Shown: one piece after another, positions 1-8,508 of the stretch | Layout: every line of letters begins with the position of its first letter | Numbering within the stretch: position 1 is the stretch's first letter | From: Clostridium sp. AM22-11AC | GTDB taxonomy: Bacteria; Bacillota; Clostridia; Lachnospirales; Lachnospiraceae | Length of the DNA: 64,000 nt | Direction: 5' to 3' | Assembly: GCF_003473545.1 (NCBI RefSeq) | Contig: NZ_QUCM01000009.1 | Coordinates: 1-64,000 of the forward strand | The notes under the pieces: generated by a model | The model's input: the letters and a program-made list of their open reading frames with translations, nothing else | Databases searched by the model: none | What the model was told of the DNA's origin: nothing | Position numbers and translations under genes: made by a program

Positions 1-58
1 ATTAACCAAAATATATGTATTTATGTATCTAAAAGATATTATACGAGGAGTGAAAGAT

Positions 59-1009
59 ATGATAAAGATCGATCTGATCACCGGATTTTTAGGTGCCGGG
101 AAGACAACTTTTATAAAAAAGTATGCTTCTTATCTGATGAAACAGGGAAAGAAGATCGGAATACTGGAAAATGATTTTGGCGCCATCAATGTGGATATGC
201 TCCTTTTACAGGATTTAGAAGGGGATAACTGCACATTGGAAATGATCGCCGGAGGCTGTGACGCAGACTGCCACAGACGCAGATTTAAAACCAAGCTGAT
301 CGCAATGGCTATGGAAGGCTATGACCGGGTGATCGTAGAGCCGTCTGGCATTTATGATGTGGATGAATTTTTTGACACCCTTTATGAAGAGCCGTTAGAC
401 CGCTTTTATGAGCCGGGAAATGTGATCGCACTGGTGGATGCAGGCCTGGAAGAGGATCTTTCAAAAGAGGCAAAATATCTGCTGGCATCAGAAGTAGCAG
501 ATGCAGGCTGCGTGCTTTTCAGTAAATGCGATGAAGTGTCTCAAGAACAGTTGAAAGCCACCCTTTCTTATCTGAACCAGGCAATGGAACAGGTACATTG
601 TAAACGAAGGTTTACCCTGGATCAGATCCTGTGCAAAAACTGGGAAGATCTGGAAGAGGCTGATTATAAGCGTCTGCTGAATTGTGAATACCGCATGGAA
701 GATTATGAAAAAATGCATTTAGAACAGGGGAAAGTGTTTGATTCTCTGTACTATCTGAATTTTTCCATGGATCCGGATCAGCTAAAAACAGCAGTAGAAA
801 ATATGTTTAGGGATCCTTCCTGCGGAAAGATCTTTCGCATCAAAGGCTATATAAAAAAGGGAGAAAACGGCTGGTTGGAGTTAAATGCCACCAGCAGGGA
901 ATTTTCTCTGAAACCGGCGCCAAAAGGCCAGGAAGTGCTGATCGTTATTGGCGAAAACCTTTCAAAAGAGGCAGCAGCTCTTTATTTAGGCCGTAAACCG
1001 GATGTTTAA
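59..1009 (+). CDS. CobW/COG0523-family GTPase (metal-related)
   Basis: A 316-residue P-loop GTPase of the CobW/UreG/HypB class. The Walker A motif GFLGAGKTT lies about 10 residues from the start, and EPSG and an LVDAG segment follow in the family order. Family members insert or traffic metal ions (zinc, cobalt, nickel), usually through a CxCC motif. Here the equivalent place reads GGCDADC, so the metal ligands would be spaced differently and the substrate metal cannot be assigned. The start chosen is the ATG at 59, eight bases after GAGGAG; an in-frame ATG at 23 has no ribosome site. The gene stands alone, followed by a leader and terminator region. Family assignment is firm; the biological role is inferred only at family level. 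Confidence 0.85.
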   Translation: MIKIDLITGFLGAGKTTFIKKYASYLMKQGKKIGILENDFGAINVDMLLLQDLEGDNCTLEMIAGGCDADCHRRRFKTKLIAMAMEGYDRVIVEPSGIYDVDEFFDTLYEEPLDRFYEPGNVIALVDAGLEEDLSKEAKYLLASEVADAGCVLFSKCDEVSQEQLKATLSYLNQAMEQVHCKRRFTLDQILCKNWEDLEEADYKRLLNCEYRMEDYEKMHLEQGKVFDSLYYLNFSMDPDQLKTAVENMFRDPSCGKIFRIKGYIKKGENGWLELNATSREFSLKPAPKGQEVLIVIGENLSKEAAALYLGRKPDV

Positions 1010-1032
1010 GCCAGGTTTTAAACAAAAAACAG

Positions 1033-1061
1033 TTTACAAAAGATAAGGGACAGGTTATAAT
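1033..1061 (+). promoter_or_regulatory. Sigma-A type promoter before a structured leader
   Basis: TTTACA at 1033-1038 and TATAAT at 1056-1061 are separated by 17 bases. Transcription would start near 1068 and run into two hairpins ahead of the transglutaminase-like gene. Confidence 0.5.
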
Positions 1062-1167
1062 ATTTCCCGTTGGACAAGGACAGATATGGCAGAGTTGCAG
1101 ATGCTCTGTGCATAAATAAAATGTTCTCACAAAATCAGGCACAGAAAGATTTTGAGAGGACATTAAG

Positions 1168-1223
1168 AAAAAGCTGATGGCTTCTGTGAGACAGATGGAT
1201 TGCAGATGACATCAGCTTTTTTA
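1168..1223 (+). terminator. Rho-independent terminator or attenuator
   Basis: AAAAAGCTGATG near 1168-1180 pairs with CATCAGCTTTTTT near 1210-1222, giving a 12-bp stem with a long loop and a T-run. A second hairpin (TCTCACAAAATC pairing with GATTTTGAGA, about 1122-1158) lies just upstream. It ends either the COG0523 gene or a short transcript begun near 1068. Confidence 0.6.
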
Positions 1224-1258
1224 CGGTGACTTTCATCTGATCATGAAAGGAAATTATT

Positions 1259-2284
1259 ATGGAACCATATTACTATACAAAGATGAGCAAGCCCCAACAG
1301 GCTGTCTACTATGCCATTTACCAGGGGCTCATGGCACTTTCCGACAGCTTCCAGGTGCCGAAATTAGAAGGACGGGAACTAAGCGACGTATTTTTCCAGC
1401 TGCGTTTGGACCATCCGGAGATCTTCTGGGCAGAGGGATTTCATTACCGGTATTATCAGGACTCGGCCAATATCACTTTTTTGCCGGAGTATATTTTTGA
1501 AAAAGGAAAGATCAAAGAACACCAGAAAGCATTAAAAGCCAGAGTGGAAAAGCTGGTCCGCCCTGCTATGAAGCTTTCGGAATGGGAAAAAGAAAAGTAT
1601 GTACATGATTTTATCTGTGAAAATGTACATTATGATAAGTTAAAGAAATCTTATTCTCATGAGATCATCGGTCCTTTAGGACAGGGTGTAGGGGTATGTG
1701 AAGGGATCGCCAAATCTGTAAAAGTGCTTTGTGACGCCTTAGGTATCTGGTGTATGATCGCTATCTGCGGAAATAATCCTGAAAAAGGGATCAAATACCG
1801 TCATACCTGGAATATTGTAAAAATTGGCGGCACGTATTATCACCTGGATGCTACCTTTGACAATACGTTAGGTAAGCACAGCTTTGGTGCAAAGGAGATC
1901 CGCTACGATTACTTTAATCTGGATGATAAAAATATTTTCCGGGACCATGAGCCGCTGATCGCGCCGGCGCCGGCCTGTACGGACGGGGATCATTTTTATT
2001 ACAAAGAGAAGAAAATGTCCTTTACAAAGACAGAAGATGTGTATAAACGTTCTCTTCAGGCGGCGAAAAAGGGAAAAATGCTTACCTTTCACTGGAGAGG
2101 CGGTTATCTTACAAGGGCAGTCCTGGACGAATTGCTGGATCTGATCAAAAAAGCAGGAGCAGAAAAGGGAAAAGTAGCCCGTATTGCTTTAAACTGGCCC
2201 CAGGCAGTGCTGCGTCTGGAGTATGTGGAAGATGGCCAGGAAAATGTTACTATGGAAGAGGCAAATGAAGGAGAGCAGGAGTGA
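1259..2284 (+). CDS. Transglutaminase-like cysteine protease-fold protein
   Basis: A 341-residue protein with a transglutaminase-core domain. The visible triad is Cys147 in GVCEGIAKS, His182 in YRHTWNIV and Asp197 in HLDATFD, the order found in the Transglut_core family. There is no signal peptide or membrane segment, so it is probably cytoplasmic. Bacterial members are mostly proteases or are of unknown substrate. The ATG at 1259 has AAAGG ten bases upstream. The stop overlaps the GTG start of the next gene by 4 bp, indicating translational coupling. About 90 C-terminal residues after the core are highly charged and resemble nothing I recognise. The fold is certain from the motifs; the reaction is not known. 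Confidence 0.8.
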   Translation: MEPYYYTKMSKPQQAVYYAIYQGLMALSDSFQVPKLEGRELSDVFFQLRLDHPEIFWAEGFHYRYYQDSANITFLPEYIFEKGKIKEHQKALKARVEKLVRPAMKLSEWEKEKYVHDFICENVHYDKLKKSYSHEIIGPLGQGVGVCEGIAKSVKVLCDALGIWCMIAICGNNPEKGIKYRHTWNIVKIGGTYYHLDATFDNTLGKHSFGAKEIRYDYFNLDDKNIFRDHEPLIAPAPACTDGDHFYYKEKKMSFTKTEDVYKRSLQAAKKGKMLTFHWRGGYLTRAVLDELLDLIKKAGAEKGKVARIALNWPQAVLRLEYVEDGQENVTMEEANEGEQE

Positions 2285-3282
2285 GATTAGACTGTTCGGG
2301 AATGGAATTTGAAAAGCTGGCAGATCTGTTGGAACAGGGGCAGTTTGAACTTTTGAATCTGCCGGTTGGTGATGAGAGGAAAAAGCCATCGGATATCCGT
2401 CTGGTGTATATGATGAATGACACAGCGGAAAGCTTTCTGGTATTCCATGAGGCAGTGCTTACAGGAAATTACCTGCCGGATTACGAGGGAGAACTAAGCG
2501 CTTCCCTGGATAAAGAAGAAACAGATAACACGGACGCGGAAGGTGAAGAAAAGGGGCGGTATATCCTGGCGGTCCATCAGGGAGATACAGTCTGCACCCT
2601 GTTTTTTAAAGATATCAGCCTGGAATGTGAGCTGTATGATTATGGTGAGATCGGTCATTTCTGGGTGAAGGGATATGAGTATCTGCGCCAGTTAGAATAT
2701 AAGATCGCTATTTTAGGGGATAAATGGGAATATCTGGGAGAAGATTGCTGCAGTGAAGAAGAGAAAAAACTGGCATCTTTAAGAGAATTTCCGCCTTTAA
2801 GTTATCTGTTTTATCCGGCAGCTTCACTGGCCTATGTAAGAGAAAAAGAAGAACCGTGGAAATGTTCGCCGCTGGCAGCAAAACTGGTGGAAGAGGCTGC
2901 AAAACAGGAGAAAGATACCTGGTTTGCAAAAATGGTATCCCTGTATAAAAGATACCCCGTCAGGGTACTTGCCAGATACATTGCCTGGATGTTTCACAGA
3001 GAAGCCCATAAGAGAGTAACCGATCATCTGATCCGGCAGATGGATCAGGCAGCGGTCATTTATCCAAGACGTTATTTTGGAGAAGAGAACGAAAAAAAGC
3101 ATAAAATTCTGTTTGAAAAAGCCAACAAACGTAAAAGAGATCTTGAAAAACAGGGGATACAGGCGGAAATCTTTAGAGAAGAACCTTTTGCAAAAGGCGA
3201 CGATGGACCCTTTAAAGTGTATGTAATGCAGTTTACAGTTAAGAAGGGAAATCGCATATCTGCAGTTGAAGAAATCCGATAA
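2281..3282 (+). CDS. Unrecognised cytoplasmic protein, coupled to the transglutaminase-like gene
   Basis: A 333-residue acidic, soluble protein with no signal peptide or membrane segment. It begins with GTG at 2281, overlapping the upstream stop by 4 bp; an ATG at 2302 is an alternative start. The first half is rich in Glu and Asp. The region around residues 130-170 has aromatic-rich blocks (YEYLRQLEYKIAILGDKWEY), and the last 80 residues are strongly basic. I do not recognise the family. Overlap with the preceding gene and a terminator straight after indicate a two-gene operon, so it probably works with the transglutaminase-like protein. Confidence 0.75.
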   Translation: MRLDCSGMEFEKLADLLEQGQFELLNLPVGDERKKPSDIRLVYMMNDTAESFLVFHEAVLTGNYLPDYEGELSASLDKEETDNTDAEGEEKGRYILAVHQGDTVCTLFFKDISLECELYDYGEIGHFWVKGYEYLRQLEYKIAILGDKWEYLGEDCCSEEEKKLASLREFPPLSYLFYPAASLAYVREKEEPWKCSPLAAKLVEEAAKQEKDTWFAKMVSLYKRYPVRVLARYIAWMFHREAHKRVTDHLIRQMDQAAVIYPRRYFGEENEKKHKILFEKANKRKRDLEKQGIQAEIFREEPFAKGDDGPFKVYVMQFTVKKGNRISAVEEIR

Positions 3283-3365
3283 TTGCAAATGATCATAACC
3301 ACATACTGCTATGCATCAGCCCCGTGCGGCTGTTGGCAGGTTTTGCAGACAATATCTATTATATA

Positions 3366-3399
3366 AAAACAGCAGAGGAATTTACCCCTCTGCTGTTTT
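3366..3399. terminator. Bidirectional terminator
   Basis: AAAACAGCAGAGG (3366-3378) pairs perfectly with CCTCTGCTGTTTT (3387-3399), with A and T tracts on both sides. It serves the plus-strand unknown gene and the convergent RelA-like gene, whose stop codon lies inside the hairpin. Confidence 0.85.
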
Positions 3400-4635
3400 C
3401 GTTTCTAATAATTTCGTTAATTTTTCCAGTAAAACTTTCGCTTCCTCGCCCTGTTCCCGGATATAAGAAGCTTCCGGTACTTCAATATCATGGATCAGGG
3501 AATTTCGCATTTTTCGTAAAAAGGCGATCTGGTTAATACATTCTTTATCAAGCACTCCCAGTCGTTTTAAAGCGTTGATATTAAATACGCTTACGGAACG
3601 GGAACTGCGCTTGGTCACACGGTTTAAGAGATTTTCAAGAGGCACCCATTGGCCAAAGAAGTAGTTGATGGCTTCCTGATGTTCCACCGTTAAATTGGAG
3701 TCATCGGAGCGCAGCTTCTGGTATGCCTGGTATCTCTTTTCATTTCCGCTGATGATCTGGTCAATGATCTGCTGGGAAATGGTACGTTTGTCTTTTTCAA
3801 ATTTTACAGACTTTACGATAGGTCCGATATCTTTTGCCCGTAATATCTTTAAGCTGCTTAAAAAGCGGAACAGCAGCTCAATATTTCCCATACGAAGCTT
3901 GATATCTTCCGGAAGGAAATTATTGCTTAAATAATTATATAAATAAGAGGCAAGCTCAAACTGATTGGCAAAAGTAGCTTTACTGTTCTGAATCCTTTCA
4001 TTTCCAGCAGCCTGAAGCCGTTCCAGGGCGATTTCACCGGTAAGCACCAGACCATTTAATTCATCTAAGATAGCCAGTTCTTCCTCAGAAAGTGTTCCCT
4101 GCATAGGCTTATACACCAGGTCATGTTCCACCTCAGACCAGGCATGCATCAGGACAGAAGCTACCTGGATCTCGATCCTGGCAGCGCAGTAGCGTTTTTC
4201 GGAAGGCTGTACCATTTCCTCTTTCATATGCACCCGGTAATGATTGGCCCAGTAGCCGGAAAAACGTTTGTTATAGGTAGGCGGTTTGGACTGTTCCGGG
4301 AACTGTTTGCGCTCGATCACCTGAAAAAGATCGCTGATCAGGGAGTCTACTTTTATGCGGTCACCTGGGAAATACAGGGACACACGGATGCCGCAAAGGT
4401 CAGCAATATCCTCGTAGATCTCTTTCATGTTCTTATAGGGAACCGTGCGCTTGACATTTCTGCGCAGTATCTTACTTTTTAAACGGCCGGGGTTTTTGAT
4501 CCTGTAAGTGACCATAGCCCGGATACCGGCTGACTGTAAGGCATCTTCCAGTTGAGAAGAGGAAATACGTCCCAGATTTTCATAAAAAGTAAGTTTCTTT
4601 TTATAGTTTTCAATAAACTGGTTGATCAGATCCAT
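3382..4635 (-). CDS. RelA/SpoT-domain nucleotide synthetase with C-terminal HEPN-like region
   Basis: A 417-residue protein. Residues 40-175 form a RelA/SpoT synthetase domain: basic stretch before DLCGIRV (Asp79, metal ligand position), GYWANHYRVH (Tyr128, the guanine-stacking Tyr of GYRxxH), IEIQ (Glu155) and MHAWSEVEHDLVYK. The domain family transfers pyrophosphate from ATP to a 3'-OH (ppGpp in alarmone synthetases, tRNA CCA in some toxic relatives). There is no HD hydrolase, TGS or ACT domain. The C-terminal 200 residues are helical and carry RKMRNSLIHD (R377-N378-xxx-H382), the RNxxxH signature of HEPN folds. The ATG has AAAGGAGG five bases upstream. A divergent promoter region separates it from csoR. 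The synthetase call is firm; the HEPN call is pattern-based. Confidence 0.82.
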   Translation of the reverse strand: MDLINQFIENYKKKLTFYENLGRISSSQLEDALQSAGIRAMVTYRIKNPGRLKSKILRRNVKRTVPYKNMKEIYEDIADLCGIRVSLYFPGDRIKVDSLISDLFQVIERKQFPEQSKPPTYNKRFSGYWANHYRVHMKEEMVQPSEKRYCAARIEIQVASVLMHAWSEVEHDLVYKPMQGTLSEEELAILDELNGLVLTGEIALERLQAAGNERIQNSKATFANQFELASYLYNYLSNNFLPEDIKLRMGNIELLFRFLSSLKILRAKDIGPIVKSVKFEKDKRTISQQIIDQIISGNEKRYQAYQKLRSDDSNLTVEHQEAINYFFGQWVPLENLLNRVTKRSSRSVSVFNINALKRLGVLDKECINQIAFLRKMRNSLIHDIEVPEASYIREQGEEAKVLLEKLTKLLETKTAEG

Positions 4636-4813
4636 AAATCCTCCTTTGCAGTCGGATATCTGTAAAAATACAGATATAGTAATTTTCAGAATTTTCTGTC
4701 ACTATTATAGCACAGGAGCAATCGCTCTGCAAGAAAGAGAGCAGTATCCGGGGGGAAAATGATCATGGTCCAGCCAAAATATCTTAATGAGAAAAATTAT
4801 GGGAACAGCCTAC

Positions 4814-4843
4814 TTGACAATATACCCTGGTGGGGTATATAAT
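4814..4843 (+). promoter_or_regulatory. csoR promoter with embedded CsoR-type operator
   Basis: TTGACA (4814-4819) and TATAAT (4838-4843) are 18 bases apart. The spacer is filled by the palindrome ATACCCTGGTGGGGTAT (about 4822-4838), which matches the TACCC...GGGTA operators bound by CsoR repressors. Bound apo-CsoR would cover both promoter elements, and Cu(I) would release it. Confidence 0.8.
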
Positions 4844-4897
4844 GCGTATATTCCCAGGGGAATGGTGGGAAAATAAAGGAGAAAGACAGGAACGTTT

Positions 4898-5206
4898 ATG
4901 GAAGAAGAAAAATGCTGCTGTTGCCACCATAAAACAAAAGAGCGTTCAGAAAAGGAATACAAAGACCTGATCCACCGCTTAAACCGCATTGAAGGCCAGA
5001 TACGGGGAATTAAAGGGATGGTGGAAAAGGACGCTTATTGTCCGGACATATTAATACAGGTGGCTGCAGCCAATGCAGCGTTAAACAGTTTTAATAAGGT
5101 CCTTCTTGCAAATCATATCAGGACCTGTGTAGCAGAAGATATAAGAGCGGGAAAAGATGAGGTGATCGATGAACTGGTGACCACCTTGCAGAAACTTATG
5201 AAATAA
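4898..5206 (+). CDS. csoR: CsoR-family copper-sensing repressor
   Basis: A 102-residue all-helical repressor of the CsoR/RcnR/FrmR (DUF156) family. Cys48, His73 and Cys77 reproduce the Cu(I)-binding triad with exactly the CsoR spacing (25 and 4 residues), and HRLNRIEGQIRGIKGM is the DNA-contact helix. It lies just downstream of a promoter whose spacer is a CsoR-type palindrome and upstream of a copper ATPase, so autoregulation and copper-induced expression of the operon are expected. The N-terminus is unusual: KCCCCHH at residues 5-11, four consecutive cysteines and two histidines, may be an extra metal site. AAAGGAGAAAG precedes the ATG at 4898. Confidence 0.92.
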   Translation: MEEEKCCCCHHKTKERSEKEYKDLIHRLNRIEGQIRGIKGMVEKDAYCPDILIQVAAANAALNSFNKVLLANHIRTCVAEDIRAGKDEVIDELVTTLQKLMK

Positions 5207-5222
5207 GTGGAGAGGAAAATGA

Positions 5223-5272
5223 AGGTTCCGCCTGCGTCAGCAGGCAGTGGAGCACGACCGTGTGTGGAACCT
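5223..5272. repeat. Nested inverted repeat between csoR and copA
   Basis: AGGTTCC (5223-5229) pairs with GGAACCT (5266-5272), and GCCTGC (5230-5235) pairs with GCAGGC (5240-5245) inside it. The structure lies in the copA leader and could affect its mRNA. It also falls inside a 21-codon frame (5219-5284) with a GGAGAGG site. Confidence 0.5.
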
Positions 5273-5313
5273 AAACAGGTATGAACAGGTATAAGAAAGG
5301 AGCCAGTAATACA

Positions 5314-7890
5314 ATGAAGCAGTATACAGTAACGGGAATGAGCTGTGCAGCCTGCAGCACCCGTGTAGAAAAGGCGGTTTCCAAGGTGCCGGGAGTAACT
5401 TCCTGCTCTGTCAGCCTTTTAACCAACTCCATGGGCGTGGAAGGAAGTGCCACAGACCAGGAGATCATAAAAGCAGTAGCAGATGCAGGCTATGGCGCGT
5501 CTGCAAAAGATGCCGAAGGAGAAAAAAACGGTGGAGCAAACAGCGCTGCAGCTTCTGAAGAGGCCCTTGCAGACCATGAAACTCCTATTTTAAAGAAACG
5601 TTTATTATATTCCGTAGGTTTTTTACTTGTCCTTATGTATTTCTCCATGGGACATATGATGTGGAACTGGCCGCTGCCGGCATTTATGGACGGCAACCAT
5701 GTGATGATGGGTCTGGTACAGCTGTATCTGACAGTGATCATTATGGTCATCAACCAGAAGTTCTTTATTAACGGTTTTAAGAGCCTGTTCCATGGTGCTC
5801 CAAACATGGACACCTTAGTAGCCTTAGGTTCCTTTGCCTCCTTCGGCTACAGCTCCTATGCACTGTTTGCCATGACTTATGCTGAACATCAGGGAGATGC
5901 AGAGGCAGTGATGGGCTACATGCATGAATTCTACTTTGAGTCCGCTGCCATGATCCTGACACTGATCACAGTCGGAAAAATGTTAGAGGCCCGTTCCAAA
6001 GGAAAGACTACAGATGCCTTAAAGAGCCTGATGAAGCTGTCACCAAAGACTGCCGTAGTGGAAAAAGAGGGAAAAGAAACAGAAGTACCTGTTGAACAGG
6101 TACGCATCGGTGATGTATTTGTTGTCCGCCCTGGTGAAAATATACCGGTAGATGGTGTCGTATTAGAAGGAAACAGCGCTGTAAACGAAGCTGCTCTTAC
6201 AGGTGAAAGTATTCCTGTAGACAAGCAGGCAGGAGACCGTGTTTCCGCAGCCACCATTAACCAGTCCGGTTTTATCCGCTGTGAAGCTACCCGCGTAGGA
6301 GAAGATACTACACTCTCCCAGATCATCCGTATGGTCAGTGACGCGGCAGCTACCAAGGCACCCATCGCAAAAGTGGCAGATAAAGTTTCCGGTATTTTCG
6401 TTCCTGCTGTTATTTCCATTGCAGTGCTGACGGTTATTGTATGGCTGATCGCAGGTGAAAGCGTTGGTTTTGCCCTTGCAAGAGGTATTTCTGTTCTGGT
6501 TATCAGCTGCCCTTGTGCTTTGGGACTTGCAACACCGGTTGCGATCATGGTAGGAAATGGTATGGGTGCAAAGAACGGTATCCTCTTTAAGACTGCCGTT
6601 TCCCTGGAAGAAACAGGAAAAGTTGAGATCGTTGCATTAGATAAAACAGGAACCATTACAAGTGGTGAGCCAAAAGTAACAGATGTACTGGCGGCAGATG
6701 GAACTTCAGAAGAAGAGCTGTTAAAATTAGCATATTCACTGGAAAGCAGGAGCGAGCATCCGTTAGCAAAGGCGATCGTAGCCTATGGGGCAGAAAAACA
6801 GGCAGAACAGATCCCGGTTAGTGAATTTAAGGCACTTCCGGGAAATGGCCTGGAAGGAAAAGTGGGAGATGCGGATGTAAAAGGCGGCAGCCTGAAATTT
6901 GCACAGAGCCAGACGGAGATATCCGAAAAGATAAAAAGCCAGGCAGAAAAACTGGCAGAAGAGGGAAAAACACCTCTTATGTTCTTAAAAAATGGTATAC
7001 TTGCAGGTATGATCGCAGTTGCCGATGTGATCAGAGAAGACAGCCCACAGGCAGTAAAAGAGCTGCAGAATATGGGTATTGAAGTAGTTATGCTGACCGG
7101 TGATAATGAACGCACAGCCAAGGCCATTGGCCGCCAGGCCGGCGTAGACCGTGTCATCGCAGGCGTTCTTCCGGATGGTAAGGAAGAAGTGATCCGCAGG
7201 TTAAAAGAACAGGGAAAAGTTGCCATGGTTGGTGACGGTATCAATGATGCCCCTGCTCTCACAAGAGCGGATATGGGTATTGCCATTGGAGCCGGTGCAG
7301 ACGTTGCCATTGACGCAGCAGATGTCGTTCTGGTAAAGAGCCGCTTAAGTGATGTGCCCGCAGCCATCCGTTTAAGCCGCGGAACCCTTAGAAACATCCA
7401 TGAAAACCTGTTCTGGGCCTTCTTCTACAATGTGATCGGTATCCCCCTTGCAGCAGGTATCTGGATCCCCATCTTTGGATGGAAGTTAAACCCGATGTTT
7501 GGTGCAGCAGCCATGAGCTTATCCAGCTTCTGCGTTGTGACCAATGCATTAAGGCTGAATTTATTAAATATCAAAGACAGCCGCAAAGATAAGAAGATCC
7601 GCCGTAAAGCAGCCGCTCCTGCAGGAGCAGTAGTTGCTGCGGCAGAAATAAATACAGAAACAAAAAAGGAGAACAAAACAATGACAAAGACTATGAAAAT
7701 TGAGGGAATGATGTGCGGACACTGCGAGGCAGCTGTTAAGAAGGCTCTGGAAGCATTAGACGGAGTAGCGAGCGCAGAAGTAAGCCACGAAAAGGGAACT
7801 GCTGTTGTAACCTTAGATAAGGACGTAGATAATGCAGTCCTTACAAAGGCAGTAGAAGATAAGGATTATAAGGTAGTTTCTGTTCAGTAA
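5314..7890 (+). CDS. copA: Cu(I)-exporting P1B ATPase with N- and C-terminal heavy-metal domains
   Basis: An 858-residue copper efflux pump. In order: N-terminal HMA domain with CAAC (Cys11, Cys14), about eight membrane helices, actuator TGES, the CPC ion-binding motif (Cys399), phosphorylation site DKTGT (Asp443), HPLAKAI in the nucleotide-binding domain and [10 protein letters not shown]. After the last helices an Ala/Lys-rich linker leads to a second HMA domain with MMCGHC (Cys801). ATG 5314 is chosen because AAGAAAGGAG sits 11 bases upstream; ATG 5281 lacks a site. CsoR directly upstream indicates copper control. The C-terminal domain equals a CopZ chaperone joined in frame and has its own ribosome site (separate entry). 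A terminator follows. Confidence 0.95.
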   Translation: MKQYTVTGMSCAACSTRVEKAVSKVPGVTSCSVSLLTNSMGVEGSATDQEIIKAVADAGYGASAKDAEGEKNGGANSAAASEEALADHETPILKKRLLYSVGFLLVLMYFSMGHMMWNWPLPAFMDGNHVMMGLVQLYLTVIIMVINQKFFINGFKSLFHGAPNMDTLVALGSFASFGYSSYALFAMTYAEHQGDAEAVMGYMHEFYFESAAMILTLITVGKMLEARSKGKTTDALKSLMKLSPKTAVVEKEGKETEVPVEQVRIGDVFVVRPGENIPVDGVVLEGNSAVNEAALTGESIPVDKQAGDRVSAATINQSGFIRCEATRVGEDTTLSQIIRMVSDAAATKAPIAKVADKVSGIFVPAVISIAVLTVIVWLIAGESVGFALARGISVLVISCPCALGLATPVAIMVGNGMGAKNGILFKTAVSLEETGKVEIVALDKTGTITSGEPKVTDVLAADGTSEEELLKLAYSLESRSEHPLAKAIVAYGAEKQAEQIPVSEFKALPGNGLEGKVGDADVKGGSLKFAQSQTEISEKIKSQAEKLAEEGKTPLMFLKNGILAGMIAVADVIREDSPQAVKELQNMGIEVVMLTGDNERTAKAIGRQAGVDRVIAGVLPDGKEEVIRRLKEQGKVAMVGDGINDAPALTRADMGIAIGAGADVAIDAADVVLVKSRLSDVPAAIRLSRGTLRNIHENLFWAFFYNVIGIPLAAGIWIPIFGWKLNPMFGAAAMSLSSFCVVTNALRLNLLNIKDSRKDKKIRRKAAAPAGAVVAAAEINTETKKENKTMTKTMKIEGMMCGHCEAAVKKALEALDGVASAEVSHEKGTAVVTLDKDVDNAVLTKAVEDKDYKVVSVQ
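7681..7890 (+). CDS. CopZ-like chaperone, probable internal start within copA
   Basis: The last 69 codons of copA are a complete HMA chaperone ([15 protein letters not shown], metal Cys12 and Cys15 counted from this start). The ATG at 7681 is preceded by AAAAAAGGAG ending about ten bases upstream, a near-ideal Shine-Dalgarno site inside the copA frame. Free CopZ normally carries Cu(I) to CopA, so separate translation would give soluble chaperone alongside the fused form. No stop separates it from copA. The site is visible; its use is inferred. A second ATG at 7693 is possible. Confidence 0.5.
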   Translation: MTKTMKIEGMMCGHCEAAVKKALEALDGVASAEVSHEKGTAVVTLDKDVDNAVLTKAVEDKDYKVVSVQ

Positions 7891-7960
7891 GCGATCATAG
7901 ATGAACAAAAATGAATAAAATAGTATAAAATACAAAATAGTATAAAATGAATGAAAGAAA

Positions 7961-8000
7961 CGCAGGAACCGGTCCGAAAAGATGGGTTTCTGCGTTTTTT
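7961..8000 (+). terminator. copA operon terminator
   Basis: CGCAGGAACC (7961-7970) pairs with GGTTTCTGCG (7985-7994, one G-T pair), followed by six T. Confidence 0.85.
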
Positions 8001-8016
8001 GTGCCACGGCACATTC
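8001..8016. repeat. Short palindrome shared with 50847-50864
   Basis: GTGCC-AC-GGCAC followed by ATTCTT directly after the copA terminator. The same core with AA as spacer occurs at 50847-50864 in another intergenic region. Confidence 0.45.
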
Positions 8017-8043
8017 TTTTTATAAATTTAGTATATAAAAAAA

Positions 8044-8508
8044 TCAGGGAAGAGGTGTTACGTCTGTCCGTTTGCGTGGGGATTTGTTGATCTCAAAATC
8101 TTTTTTAATGACTTCGTTGTAAACAGAGATCACATGGTAAAATGCCTCGATCTCTTCGGCGCTGCACTGTTTCTGAAGCTGGGACATGGTCTTGGCGATA
8201 TCCAGGATATCATACATTTTATGTGCCTTACTGACACGGGAACCTTCTGCTGTCACATATAGATAAAGGTTTTTCGCGTTTCCATCTTTTTTGCGCTTTT
8301 CGATCAGTTCCAGTTTTTCTAATTTAGTAAGGATCTGGGAAATAGTTCCCTTTGTTTTATCCCAGTACTGGATCAGTTCACCGGAAGAGGTTCCGGGATG
8401 GTCTTCAATATAACTGAGTGTGTGGACTTCCATCATGGTAAGCGTATAGTTATCACCATACTGGTGTGCGGACATGATGTAGTCATTATAATGCATAAAG
8501 AAGGCGAT
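8044..8508 (-). pseudogene. MarR-family regulator, 5' end lost
   Basis: About 150 residues of a MarR-type winged-helix regulator: TMMEVHTLSYIEDHPG, then the HTH with WDKTKGTISQILTKLEK and wing LIEKRKKDGNAKNLYLYVT, then a dimerisation helix. Homology stops at FFMHYNDY near 8496-8508. The frame stays open upstream to 8688, but that part is the antisense of the adjacent aminotransferase and has no MarR character. A remaining ATG at 8494-8496 could start a nearly full-length protein, but no ribosome site or intergenic promoter remains. Most likely the first residues and the promoter were removed by the deletion that also beheaded the neighbouring aminotransferase gene. Confidence 0.65.

Noticed and set aside
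5931..6656. Long minus-strand open frame inside copA (also 6783-7397)
   Set aside because: It is the antisense of conserved CopA motifs (TGES, CPC, DKTGT); the translation is low-complexity Ser/Thr/Pro and has no ribosome site or family match.
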